Shown piece after piece: positions 18,122 to 26,362 of a DNA stretch of 64,000 nt. The notes beneath the pieces were generated by a model, which saw only the letters and a list, made by a program, of their open reading frames with translations, ran no database searches and was not told the origin of the DNA. Origin of the DNA: Bdellovibrionota bacterium (GTDB lineage Bacteria; Bdellovibrionota; Bdellovibrionia; Bdellovibrionales; Bdellovibrionaceae); the NCBI GenBank assembly GCA_963170155.1, contig CAUJGP010000021.1, positions 149,276 to 213,275 of the forward strand, given 5' to 3'. Each line of letters starts with the position of its first letter. The stretch's first letter is position 1. The translations under genes and the position numbers were made by a program.

Positions 18122-18547
18122 TTATGACCCTCGTAAAATATGCATGAGTCGATCAATCACCCGACGATTCGCCTCGGGAATGGTTCTCGTTTTGAGTTCT
18201 TCAGGATAAATCCATTCAATTTGGGAGTGATGAAGTGGTTTGGGTTCTCCCTTCCAATAAGTGATTTCGTAAAATAAAATCAAAATGCCAACATCCTCGT
18301 AAGAGTGGGTTACTGCGAGTTGAAGATTTCCGATTTGAGCTTCAATGCCGATTTCTTCTTGAAGCTCTCGGGCTAGTGCAACTTCTGGAGATTCACCTAA
18401 TTCAATTTTACCTCCAGGAAATTCCCATTGACCTGCGAGGCTGTGATCCTCGGGGCGTTGACCAACTAAGATTTGTGGACCTTTTTTAAGGATGCCAGCA
18501 ACAACAGGAATCCAATGTTTTTTTACTTTCTTGTGTTTTAATGCCAT
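18122..18547 (-). CDS. NUDIX hydrolase of the MutT type
   Basis: 141-residue NUDIX protein. The nudix box runs from GGKIELGESPEVALARELQEEIGI: Gly-x5-Glu-x7-Arg-Glu-x2-Glu-Glu-x-Gly is fully kept. The preceding HSLAGQWEFPGGK is characteristic of MutT/8-oxo-dGTP diphosphatases, which clean oxidised guanine nucleotides from the pool. Proteins with this spacing also include CTP/dihydroneopterin hydrolases, so the substrate is probable, not proven. A longer frame exists upstream, but its N-terminus would lie inside pyrD. The ATG at 18547 (MALKHKKVKKHW) overlaps pyrD by ten bases. Confidence 0.88.
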   Translation of the reverse strand: MALKHKKVKKHWIPVVAGILKKGPQILVGQRPEDHSLAGQWEFPGGKIELGESPEVALARELQEEIGIEAQIGNLQLAVTHSYEDVGILILFYEITYWKGEPKPLHHSQIEWIYPEELKTRTIPEANRRVIDRLMHILRGS

Positions 18548-19509
18548 AGTTGTTTTACCACATTTCGAAAAAAGAAAGGCCCACTGTAAATGAGCGCTGA
18601 ATAAACTTGGATAAGATCTGCGCCTTGATTGAGTCTCCACATCACTTCTTCAGAATCTAAAATACCTCCTGCTGAAATAATCAATAAATCTTTTTTATTT
18701 TCACCGAGATGAGACATCGCTGTCATTAGGGATTGCCTTGATAGTAATTTGAGAGGTTCACCAGAGACCCCTCCCTCGGATTGAGGGTAGGGAAGTGCAA
18801 GGGGGCGTTGAAGAGTCGTATTGGTGAGAATGAAACCATCCATTTTTTCTTGCAATCCGATATCAAGGCAGTCTTTGAGCTGGTCGCTGGAGAGATCTGG
18901 ACTTAATTTTAGAAGAAGGTTCTTTTGAGAGGCTTCTTGGCGCAGCCCTGCGAGGAGTCCTTTGAGTTGGTTGTTTTGTTGAAGGTCTCGGAGACCCGAT
19001 GTGTTGGGGCTACTGATATTAATAACAAAGGTGTTAGAGCACGGAGCTAAAATTTGGAGGGCTGCTTTGTAGTCGCGAAGAGCATCCTTGTTATCTGTAT
19101 TTCGATTTTTTCCAATATTAATCAATAAAGGGACTTTGAGCTTTGAAGCTATTTTTAAAAGATGGTCTTTAGTGGACTCGGCCCCTGCATTTGGGAATCC
19201 CATTTTGTTCCAGAGAGAAAAAGATTTAGGATCTCTATCAATTATCAAGCCGGAGTTAGGCCCTTGAGGTTTGGGAGTGATCGTACCAACCTCTAGGAAT
19301 CCAGCGCCTAATTGTTGCCAGTGGAGCAAAGAGGAACCTTCTTTGTCCACTCCTCCGGCGATACCAAGGGGGTTAATAAAATCAAGATTTTTCCATCGCA
19401 AAGACTTCCAGCGAACAGGCTTTTGACCGCTAAACAATGTGGCTAGAGGAAGAAGAAGAGGAGCCATTGAATGAGACCACTTTGGTGGCAGCCAAAGCCA
19501 GGGCTTCAT
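18538..19509 (-). CDS. pyrD: Dihydroorotate dehydrogenase (class 2, quinone-linked)
   Basis: FMN enzyme that oxidises dihydroorotate to orotate in pyrimidine synthesis. NPLGIAGGVDKEG, GFLEVGTITPKPQ and NKMGFPN are class 2 signatures. The base is the serine in VINISSPNTSGL, and the FMN phosphate site is IISAGGILDSEE...GADLIQVYSAL. Class 2 enzymes pass electrons to membrane quinones through an N-terminal amphipathic helix; residues 1-40 (MKPWLWLPPKW...) can fill that role. The ATG overlaps the gdhA stop as ATGA, so translation is coupled. Length (323) is normal. Confidence 0.94.
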   Translation of the reverse strand: MKPWLWLPPKWSHSMAPLLLPLATLFSGQKPVRWKSLRWKNLDFINPLGIAGGVDKEGSSLLHWQQLGAGFLEVGTITPKPQGPNSGLIIDRDPKSFSLWNKMGFPNAGAESTKDHLLKIASKLKVPLLINIGKNRNTDNKDALRDYKAALQILAPCSNTFVINISSPNTSGLRDLQQNNQLKGLLAGLRQEASQKNLLLKLSPDLSSDQLKDCLDIGLQEKMDGFILTNTTLQRPLALPYPQSEGGVSGEPLKLLSRQSLMTAMSHLGENKKDLLIISAGGILDSEEVMWRLNQGADLIQVYSALIYSGPFFFRNVVKQLWH

Positions 19510-20810
19510 CGAGGATAGAGTCCTCGGAGAAGCATGGCTTTTTCCAAACGTTTAATGGCCACGCCCATGGCTGCAGACCGCATATCCACCTTTTTTTCAT
19601 GAGCTGTTTTGTAAGTCGTATCAAAGGCTTTAATGATAATGGATTTTAATTTGTCATTGATGTCATCTTCTTCCCAAAAGAAAGACATAATGTCTTGAAC
19701 CCATTCAAAATAAGAAACGATTACTCCACCACCATTGGCGATAATATCTGGAGCTACAAAAACTCCCATTCGATGAAGGATCTTTGTTGCATTGATGGTG
19801 ACAGGTCCATTAGCCCCCTCGACGATGATTTTGGCTTTAATGTTGTGAGCATTTTTTTCGTCAATCACACCGTCTAAAGCACAGGGTAAAAGCGCATCGA
19901 CCGGAAGAAAGAGCAATTCTTCATTAGTGATTTCCTTAGCGCCAGGAAAGCCTTTCAAAGTTTTTTGTGTTTCAAAATGGAGTTTCAGTTGTGGGATGTT
20001 AAGGCCATCACCATTAAAAATTCCACCATCAACATCTGAAACAGCAATGACCTTAGCTCCACGTTCAAAAGCACAGAGAGCGGCATGAGAACCTACGTTT
20101 CCGAATCCTTGAATAGCGATTGAAGAACCGCTGATTTTACGTCCTTGAGTTTCAAAAGCTCGTTCGGTGGTAAAGATGACACCCAACCCTGTTGCGCCTA
20201 CACGGCCAAGAGTTCCGCCAATTTCCACGGGCTTTCCAGTAACAACTCCTGGTTGAGTGAATCCCCCTTGTTCTTGTGAGTAGGTATCCATCATCCACGC
20301 CATAGTTTGAGCATCTGTCCCTACATCAGGAGCTGGAATATCTTTGGTAGGGCCAATGAAAGGAGCAATTTCGGATGTGTATCTGCGAGTCAGGTTTTGT
20401 TTTTCAGTTCGAGAAAGGACACGAGGATCTATTGTGATACCTCCCTTGGCTCCTCCATAAGGCAATCCTAGAACAGAGTTTTTAAAGGTCATAAGAGCTG
20501 CAAGTCCTGCCACTTCTCCCAAGTCTACATTCTGATGGTAACGAACTCCCCCTTTGTAAGGGCCAAGAGTGGCATTGTATTGCACCCGGTATCCCATGTA
20601 GACTTTAACAGAGCGGTCATCCATTCGCACAGGGACCGCGACAGAGATGCATTTTCGCGGAACTTTGAGCCGATTGATGATATTGGAATCAATATTCATC
20701 AGTTGAGCGGCTTCATCAAGCCCTTGAGCAGCGTTAAGAAATAAGGGATGATTGAGAAAGTCAGGAGCGAATATTTTGCCATTGGATTCATGGGGGGTTG
20801 CTTGGTTCAT
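19506..20810 (-). CDS. gdhA: Glu/Leu/Phe/Val dehydrogenase, probably glutamate dehydrogenase
   Basis: 434-residue amino-acid dehydrogenase. YKGGVRYHQNV and LPYGGAKGGI contain the substrate and catalytic lysines, and IPAPDVGTDAQTMAWMMD has the catalytic aspartate. The NAD(P) domain follows with IQGFGNVG at about 229. At this length and with these motifs it belongs to the hexameric GDH II-like group, usually NAD-linked and often used for glutamate catabolism. That would suit an amino-acid-consuming lifestyle, though this is inference. AAGGAAATTTATT supports the start. It is the first gene of a run with pyrD, nudix and an unknown. Confidence 0.93.
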   Translation of the reverse strand: MNQATPHESNGKIFAPDFLNHPLFLNAAQGLDEAAQLMNIDSNIINRLKVPRKCISVAVPVRMDDRSVKVYMGYRVQYNATLGPYKGGVRYHQNVDLGEVAGLAALMTFKNSVLGLPYGGAKGGITIDPRVLSRTEKQNLTRRYTSEIAPFIGPTKDIPAPDVGTDAQTMAWMMDTYSQEQGGFTQPGVVTGKPVEIGGTLGRVGATGLGVIFTTERAFETQGRKISGSSIAIQGFGNVGSHAALCAFERGAKVIAVSDVDGGIFNGDGLNIPQLKLHFETQKTLKGFPGAKEITNEELLFLPVDALLPCALDGVIDEKNAHNIKAKIIVEGANGPVTINATKILHRMGVFVAPDIIANGGGVIVSYFEWVQDIMSFFWEEDDINDKLKSIIIKAFDTTYKTAHEKKVDMRSAAMGVAIKRLEKAMLLRGLYPR

Positions 20811-20925
20811 AAATAAATTTCCTTTTTAGTCGTTCTGATGTTGTATAAAGTACTAGATTCTATTGTGCATTTTAGCAGATTAAGTTTATGAAGTAATACT
20901 CACAAAGTCGAGTAGGAAAAAAGAA

Positions 20926-21966
20926 GTGGAAATAAATATGGTTAAAAAAATAGCAATTGAAAACTTGAAAGCAAGTATTTTAGAGAAGGTTAGCTATTTC
21001 AAAGGCAAAAAAGTTCTTATTGTGGGAGATATTGGCATCGACGAGTACGTTTTAGGCCAAGTGCGGCGTATCTCTCCGGAAGCTCCTGTTCCTGTTTTGG
21101 AAGTGGAGCAGGAAGATTCAAGGTTAGGACTATCTGCAAACGTAGCACAAAACATAATAAGTTTAGGTGGGGTTCCTTACTTGGTATCGGTGATAGGCAA
21201 AGATGTGGGAGCGAAGGCTTTGAGCAATCTTTTAACGGAAAATCAGATCCATCTTAAGTACCTTGTGGAGGATCCTCAGCGGCCAACGACGCGTAAGACC
21301 AGGGTGATGGCCAAACATCATCACTTAGTTCGCGTGGATTATGAGCTGCGCCAGTATTTAGATGATAAAATCAGAAGCGAAGTTTTGAAGCAAATTGAAA
21401 CTTTAATGCCCCAGATGGACATTGTGATTTTACAGGACTATGCCAAAGGCGTCGTGGAACAAAAATTGGTGGAAAAAATCGTGGAGACCGCTCACTTTCA
21501 TCATAAATTAGTTTTGTTGGATCCTCACCGGGATCAACCTCTGGCAGGCTACAAGGGCGTTGATCTTTGTAAGCCAAACTTTGATGAAGCGTTGGCTCTC
21601 GCGGGTGTTAGCTTTGAGGAGTTTAAAATAAATAAAAATAGCTTACTAGATGTTGGGGAGAAGCTTCGCCAAGCTCTCGGCTCTCAATGGCTTGTGTTAA
21701 CCCAAGGAAAAGAAGGAATGACTATTTTTGATGGTGAGGCCATTCGCCAAGTATCTACGGTTGCTCGTCAGGTTTTTGATGTGACGGGAGCGGGGGACAC
21801 GGTCATTGCCACTCTGGCGCTTTCGTTGGCGGGAGGCCTCAGTATTGAGGAAGCTTGTGTTCTATCCAACTTTGCGGCAGGCGTAGTGGTTGGCAAGGTT
21901 GGTTGCGTCCCGTGCCCTCTCGAGGAATTAATTGAATACATCAATAATCACACGCTGGACGTGTGA
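20926..21966 (+). CDS. hldA: D-glycero-beta-D-manno-heptose-7-phosphate kinase domain protein
   Basis: PfkB-family sugar kinase matching the HldE N-terminal domain. Signatures are GDIGIDEYVLGQVRRISPEAPVP and the C-terminal DVTGAGDTVIATLALSLAGG with the catalytic Asp and anion-hole glycines. It phosphorylates heptose-7-phosphate at C1 in ADP-heptose synthesis for the LPS inner core. The protein stops after the kinase (346 residues), so the adenylyltransferase half (HldC) is a separate gene elsewhere. Two starts are possible: GTG at 20926, or ATG at 20938 (MVKKIAIE), which has GTGGA seven bases upstream. The second seems more natural. No partner genes adjoin it. Confidence 0.9.
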   Translation: MEINMVKKIAIENLKASILEKVSYFKGKKVLIVGDIGIDEYVLGQVRRISPEAPVPVLEVEQEDSRLGLSANVAQNIISLGGVPYLVSVIGKDVGAKALSNLLTENQIHLKYLVEDPQRPTTRKTRVMAKHHHLVRVDYELRQYLDDKIRSEVLKQIETLMPQMDIVILQDYAKGVVEQKLVEKIVETAHFHHKLVLLDPHRDQPLAGYKGVDLCKPNFDEALALAGVSFEEFKINKNSLLDVGEKLRQALGSQWLVLTQGKEGMTIFDGEAIRQVSTVARQVFDVTGAGDTVIATLALSLAGGLSIEEACVLSNFAAGVVVGKVGCVPCPLEELIEYINNHTLDV

Positions 21967-21968
21967 TT
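21946..21968 (+). repeat. Perfect 9-bp inverted repeat over the hldA stop codon
   Basis: AATCACACG (21946-21954) and CGTGTGATT (21960-21968) form a perfect stem with a five-base loop CTGGA. The stop codon TGA lies in the right arm. No T-tract follows, so it is not a canonical intrinsic terminator. It could protect the 3' end or be a protein site. Confidence 0.6.
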
Positions 21969-22137
21969 AAATCGGATAAAGTCTAAAAACAGCATTGAAG
22001 CCATTTTTTAAAGTAACAAATTTTGTTTATATTTGGCCTTTTTTGCTTAAGAGGGGTCTTTTAAATCGCATATGAAGTGAGCAGGGAAAGGGTTTGTCTG
22101 AAACTAAATAGGAATTGTTTTTGCATGCTTTTTTGGG

Positions 22138-24477
22138 ATGTTTAAAATTCAAAAAAGACCTCTACTTACAATTGTTGTCATTTGTTTTTTTCAACTGGTT
22201 GCTTTAGCTATCTCTAAATCAAAAGAGATTCCACTTTATCTTTCTTATGAGCAAAGACTTGTTTTGTCGTATTTGGTTCAGGCAGCTGGGTCCACGAACG
22301 AAGAGAGAAATGATTTGTCCCAGAGGTTTTATAATCTTGTTTTAAAGCATGCTGAGGAAGCTCGCATTGAAACGGTCAAGGTCCATTCAATAGAAGCTTT
22401 TTTAGAAGTATTTCGGGGAGAATGGCCGAATTCATTGAGCCTGGAAGAAGATTTGAAAATCATAGAGTCAAAGAATCCAAGACGATTGATCCGCTATCAG
22501 GCGAGTAACAAGGGATTACAAGAGCAAATTGAAAAATACCTCCAATTTCAACAGAAGAAAGTGAATGAAGTCATTGTTCGATCATTATTAGCAGGTGCTG
22601 ATGATTACGTGGAAAAAAATCACAATGATACCGAATCTCGTCAAAATTGGCAAAGTATGAAGCCAGAAGCAAAAAAGAATTTAACTCATTTTTTTGAATT
22701 ATTTGAAAATCAAAATAGAGATGGAACGTTGGGCTTTTCGGAATTTGATTTGCAGAAGTTACAATCCCTCTTATCAAAAGAGAATGGGGCGGTATTTTCT
22801 TTATCAACCTTGGATATGGTTTTTAAAATCAGTGGAAATCATATTTTGCAGTCCATGAGCATGATTGATCGATCAGGAGAGTATGTTACAAAAGAATTAT
22901 CCTCTGTTGGCAACCCGGTCGTTCGTCGACTGCTTTCACTGCTCATTCAGGAGTACTATCAAAAAATCCCATTGAGTTGGAAGAAAGAAATAGTTTCTCA
23001 GGTTCTTGGCGGAAACATCGAAATGAAGCCCATCGACATTTTTAGTATTATGGTGCAAAATAGTGGGCCCACCCTGCAAAAAATATTTCAATTAGGTTCT
23101 ATTTTTCCGGATATTCCACCAGAGCTTGAAAGTGTTTTAGTGAAGCTACAAAATTCGGTACGAGCTGTTCCTGACTTTAAAGTTCAAGAAATCTTTTTAA
23201 CAGAGTACAAAAACTACGAAATTATTTCATATAAGAAAAATCCTTGGACAGGGACGGTGAATCAAGTTCATCCAGGAAGAGTCGTCGATCCAGAAACAAA
23301 AAAAGCAGTTGATGTTGCTATTGGGTTTATTAAACCAGGTGTTTGGGAAAAGCTAAAAAAAGAAAAAGAAATTATCCCTCGTGTAGTTGATGTTATAGAT
23401 AAGGATCCGGTTTTGCGCGCACTGGGTGCGCCTCTGATTGGACCTAATATTGCTGATATCATGGAAACTATTAAAAAAGAATTTGATTTAGTTCAAAAAT
23501 TTGAAAATCATAAAGAGGGCATTGTTGGTTACAGTGGAAGACATTTTTGGACAGAAATTGATGGGTTTAAATTTAAAGTGACCTTTGACGTGCCAGGTTT
23601 AATCAAGCCGATGGAATCTATTCATTCTACTCAATTGATTGTTTCAAAGTTAGCACAAGGTTCTTCTTTGCAGCAGGCTACTGAACCTTACAATGATATG
23701 CTCCCCAATTTATCTCGTAAAATTTTTGATACAACTGCAAAATTATGGACTCAAGTGGGTCTTTTTGAAACAGGTTTTTTTCATATAGATCTTCACCCAG
23801 GTAACTTACTAGTTCAAATTCTTGATGCTGAAATTAAAGTTACGATATTGGATTTTGGAATGGTTGAAAAAATTAACAAAGATTATAGAGCAAATTTTTT
23901 CATTCTAGGAGCTGGTATTGAGTTATTGAAAAGCAGTATCATTGCCAAGGCTCTGTGGAATCTCAGTGAGAAAGAGGAAAATAAGATCAATTTTAAAAAT
24001 TTTGTAGAAATGGTGAATAAAAGAATTCAGCAACTTCAGGGTCAGACTCTAGTTTATAATACAGAACAATGGTTGGCTTGGGCGACTCAAGTGGGTATTA
24101 AATTCGATTCGAAATTTTTAAATTTTCAAAGAGGGGCGATTTTTATTAATGAATCGTTGAAGAAAAACTCAAGTGATTTAAGTGTCCTTAGTATGATAGC
24201 GGCTTTGGCTAAAGCCTATCCATTGAAAAGCTGGGAATATTTGCGTGGTGGACCAAACTCTATAGATACTGTGGATCTTTACCAATTAGCAATGAAACAA
24301 CTTTTAAATCAAAGCCGCGTTATTGAAAATCGCAATTTATCAAAAAAGAAAAACATGGAGATTGAAGGGAAAGATAAAGAGGGTTTGTCTATGAACAAGA
24401 TCTCAACAAATTTTGAACTATTTAATAAAAAAATGAAGGGTCAAGAAGTTGTGAGGTGCCAAGCTCTTTTCAAATGA
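22138..24477 (+). CDS. Exported ABC1/UbiB-like atypical kinase with EF-hand-like loop
   Basis: 779-residue protein with an N-terminal signal peptide or anchor (about 8-25), a ~270-residue extension and a C-terminal UbiB/ABC1 domain. UbiB motifs: GPTLQKIFQ (310-318, equivalent of GPTFxKxGQ), NQVH (375-378) for the Ala-rich/QVH loop, catalytic HIDLHPGN (549-556) and metal-binding DFG (572-574). The invariant VAVK lysine appears to be Gly396 in VAIGFIKPG. In the extension, NQNRDGTLGFSE (191-202) fits a 12-residue EF-hand loop with helices on both sides. Ordinary UbiB proteins are cytoplasmic or matrix-facing and support quinone synthesis; the export signal here is unusual. It stands alone with only a weak ribosome site. 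Catalytic activity is uncertain. Confidence 0.75.
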   Translation: MFKIQKRPLLTIVVICFFQLVALAISKSKEIPLYLSYEQRLVLSYLVQAAGSTNEERNDLSQRFYNLVLKHAEEARIETVKVHSIEAFLEVFRGEWPNSLSLEEDLKIIESKNPRRLIRYQASNKGLQEQIEKYLQFQQKKVNEVIVRSLLAGADDYVEKNHNDTESRQNWQSMKPEAKKNLTHFFELFENQNRDGTLGFSEFDLQKLQSLLSKENGAVFSLSTLDMVFKISGNHILQSMSMIDRSGEYVTKELSSVGNPVVRRLLSLLIQEYYQKIPLSWKKEIVSQVLGGNIEMKPIDIFSIMVQNSGPTLQKIFQLGSIFPDIPPELESVLVKLQNSVRAVPDFKVQEIFLTEYKNYEIISYKKNPWTGTVNQVHPGRVVDPETKKAVDVAIGFIKPGVWEKLKKEKEIIPRVVDVIDKDPVLRALGAPLIGPNIADIMETIKKEFDLVQKFENHKEGIVGYSGRHFWTEIDGFKFKVTFDVPGLIKPMESIHSTQLIVSKLAQGSSLQQATEPYNDMLPNLSRKIFDTTAKLWTQVGLFETGFFHIDLHPGNLLVQILDAEIKVTILDFGMVEKINKDYRANFFILGAGIELLKSSIIAKALWNLSEKEENKINFKNFVEMVNKRIQQLQGQTLVYNTEQWLAWATQVGIKFDSKFLNFQRGAIFINESLKKNSSDLSVLSMIAALAKAYPLKSWEYLRGGPNSIDTVDLYQLAMKQLLNQSRVIENRNLSKKKNMEIEGKDKEGLSMNKISTNFELFNKKMKGQEVVRCQALFK

Positions 24478-24552
24478 AACCATAGTTTGCTTAAGCTTGA
24501 CACCTTTACTTTGAAAATGAATATCCCGCGGCTAATTTAGTGGCACACAGAC

Positions 24553-25116
24553 TTAAAAGTAACCTTCTTCCTCGTCATCGTCATCATCGTCGTCATTGTC
24601 ATCATCATCGTCGTCGTCATCGTCATCATCATCGTCGTCAGACATTTCATCTTCTTCAAGAGTTTCAAAAACATCGTCGTCATCTCCATCCTCATCACCA
24701 TCTGAAGAAGCTGACCATTCATCGTCGCCACCTTCTTCTTCAAGGTCCATTTCCATATCTTCTACTTCGTCAAATTCCCCTTCTACACTAAAGTCCGAGC
24801 TTGTATCTTCACTGATAATATCTTCAATGGAAGGTGCTGCTGGTTTTTTTTCAGCTTTTGGAGTTTTTGTGAAGGAAGCTGCAGCTGCTGATTTTGTTGC
24901 TTTGGATTTCTTCTTAGCTGTTTTTTTGGGGGATGATTTCTTCGCTTTAACGGCTTTTTTAGCCGGTTTTTTACCGGTTTTTTTCTTTGTTGGTTTTTTT
25001 ACAGCTTTCTTTGCTACTTTTTTTGTGGCTTTTTTAACAACTTTTTTTGTGGCTTTTTTAACAACTTTTTTTGTTTTTTTAGCTACTTTCTTCGTAGACT
25101 TTTTCTTTTTTGCCAT
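24553..25116 (-). CDS. Bipartite histone H1-like basic / poly-acidic protein
   Basis: 187 residues in two opposite halves. Residues 1-80 consist of lysine-rich KKA/KKV/KKATKK repeats like bacterial H1-like and AlgP-type DNA-binding tails. After a short linker (about 80-98) the C-terminal half is almost purely acidic and ends in a run of about 20 Asp/Glu broken by one Asn. The basic half should bind DNA or RNA. The acidic half could mask it in cis, act as a histone-chaperone-like tail, or drive condensation. The ATG follows GGAGCTCAATC. It is convergent with the UbiB-like gene and alone in its transcript. The serine-rich frame on the other strand is its antisense shadow. Confidence 0.8.
   Translation of the reverse strand: MAKKKKSTKKVAKKTKKVVKKATKKVVKKATKKVAKKAVKKPTKKKTGKKPAKKAVKAKKSSPKKTAKKKSKATKSAAAASFTKTPKAEKKPAAPSIEDIISEDTSSDFSVEGEFDEVEDMEMDLEEEGGDDEWSASSDGDEDGDDDDVFETLEEDEMSDDDDDDDDDDDDDDNDDDDDDDEEEGYF
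24571..24640. repeat. GTC/ATC trinucleotide tract encoding poly-Asp
   Basis: About 70 bases of interrupted GTC and ATC triplets (minus strand GAC/GAT) code for the Asp run of the acidic tail. Mixed codons reduce but do not remove the chance of slippage, so tail length may vary between strains without a frameshift. Confidence 0.7.
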
Positions 25117-25194
25117 GATTGAGCTCCTATTATAATAATGGTTCGGATGTAAATAGCCTATACTCTAACGGTCGAAAATGTAAATCAAATTTCT

Positions 25195-25226
25195 AAAAAA
25201 AAGAGCCCAGGATGGGGCCTGAGCTC
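25195..25226 (-). terminator. Intrinsic terminator behind the flagellin relic
   Basis: On the minus strand, GAGCTCAGG (25226-25218), a six-base loop and CCTGGGCTC (25211-25203, one mismatch) are followed by eight T (25202-25195). It lies about 20 bases beyond the flagellin stop codon and looks intact although the gene is not. Confidence 0.85.
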
Positions 25227-25247
25227 AAGGGGAATTAGTATCTATGG

Positions 25248-25800
25248 TTAGCCAATCAATTGAAGAGCAAGTAGATTGATACCATTGGGTTGTGATGGCG
25301 TTGGGGTGGAGGCATTTAATAAAATTGTGTTTCGAGTTAATTCCGCGGAAGCTTGAGCAACGTCTGTATCTTGAATTCGAGAATTAGCAGAACCTAAGCT
25401 TTCTTCTTGAACTCCTAAATTATCAATTGTAGAGGTCAGTGTGTTTTGAAGAACTCCCCGATTTGCTCTCAAGCCATTGACGGTTGTTTAAGCAGTATCA
25501 AGATACCCTAATCCAGTTTGAGCCCCGCCTTTCGTCGTATAATCGAGATCTGCAAGACCAAGAGCGTCGATTTTTGCATTGGATTGGCCAGCATCAAAAG
25601 AGATTCGATCCTCTGTCTGATGATTGAAAATTCCCTCCTAAAAATCAAAAGTAGAGCTTGTACCATCAATTAATTTTGTGGAACCTCAAGTAGTTACACT
25701 GGCAACTCTTAGCGTTTCTTCTTTGAGTTATTGAACTTTTGTAGTGATGGAACTTTAATTTTATTTATTATTTCATCCATGAGCTTCTCCCACTTGATTT
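25248..25800 (-). pseudogene. Decayed flagellin gene (C-terminal two-thirds)
   Basis: Reading the minus strand in one frame gives clear flagellin sequence: LKEETLRVASVTT, GSTKLIDGTSSTFDF, TEDRISFDAGQSNAKIDALG, GAQTGLGYLDTA, TTVNGLRANRGVLQNTL and the D0/D1 C-terminus STIDNLGVQEESLGSANSRI ... LALQLIG. The frame is interrupted by stops near 25729 (TAA), 25685 (TGA), 25636 (TAG) and 25490 (TAA). At least three fit C-to-T or G-to-A changes of Gln or Trp codons. The left part (upstream, beyond about 25800) is scrambled and the N-terminal MGMRI... segment is missing. Only the last 74 codons remain open. The gene is dead as read; a sequencing artefact is unlikely given several separate lesions. Confidence 0.88.
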
Positions 25801-25971
25801 ATTGGGAAGAGAGTTTGACTTCGATTAGGATTGTCGATGATGGGGTTCGGCTTGAACCAGTCGCTTTCAGTCCGGTACTCCTACTCAAAGATTTGACGCG
25901 ACAATAGAAGACAAGAAATGCTCTAGAAAGAGACTGTTGATTGAGGAGTCTAAAGTCTTGATAAAAGGGGG

Positions 25972-26331
25972 TTAATCAATTTCTAAGAAGCGGCAAAAGG
26001 CCATTTTTCCATTGAGGTGATAAGTTTTTAAATTGGTTTCTCTGCGATGAGGTTCCTGGGGATAGCCTAGAGTGCACTTTTCTGTTGAGGGTGAAAAATG
26101 GGAGCATTGCTCGCAACAATAGATGAAATCATATTTTAAAAAATCATTGGGGTTCACGGTATCCAGGCGGATGGAAGGACGGAGCCTTTTTGGGGTTGGA
26201 GGAGTCGATGAATTTGATTTTTTTCGTGGAGAAAGATCCATTGACAAAGTCCTTTGTAAACTCAACTTTAACTTAATGGCATTGAGCTCAATATATTTTT
26301 GCGTATGTGGTTTCAAGCCATTGTTTGGCAT
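25972..26331 (-). CDS. Small Cys-rich protein divergent from clpB
   Basis: About 119 residues if the first ATG (26331) is used; a TTG six codons upstream (26349) is the alternative. The N-terminal half is basic and low complexity (SPRKKSNSSTPPTPKRLRPS). The C-terminal 55 residues form a compact Cys motif: YCCEQCSHF, EKCTLGYP and FCRFLEID, that is CCxxC-x9-C-x(~28)-C. This spacing suits a zinc or Fe-S site. I do not know the family. The start lies only about 30 bases from clpB on the other strand, so promoters overlap and shared stress control is possible. No good ribosome site is seen for either start. Confidence 0.6.
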   Translation of the reverse strand: MPNNGLKPHTQKYIELNAIKLKLSLQRTLSMDLSPRKKSNSSTPPTPKRLRPSIRLDTVNPNDFLKYDFIYCCEQCSHFSPSTEKCTLGYPQEPHRRETNLKTYHLNGKMAFCRFLEID

Positions 26332-26362
26332 TATTTGCTGATATGTCAATGTAGGAGGAATT

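Noticed and set aside
24596..25135. Long serine-rich frame on the plus strand opposite the lysine-rich protein
   Set aside because: It is the antisense of the GAC/GAT and AAA-rich codons; the minus-strand frame has a ribosome site and a sensible domain pattern.
26344..26349. Perfect TTGACA on the minus strand before the Cys-rich gene
   Set aside because: No -10 lies at a usable distance, and it overlaps a possible TTG start codon.
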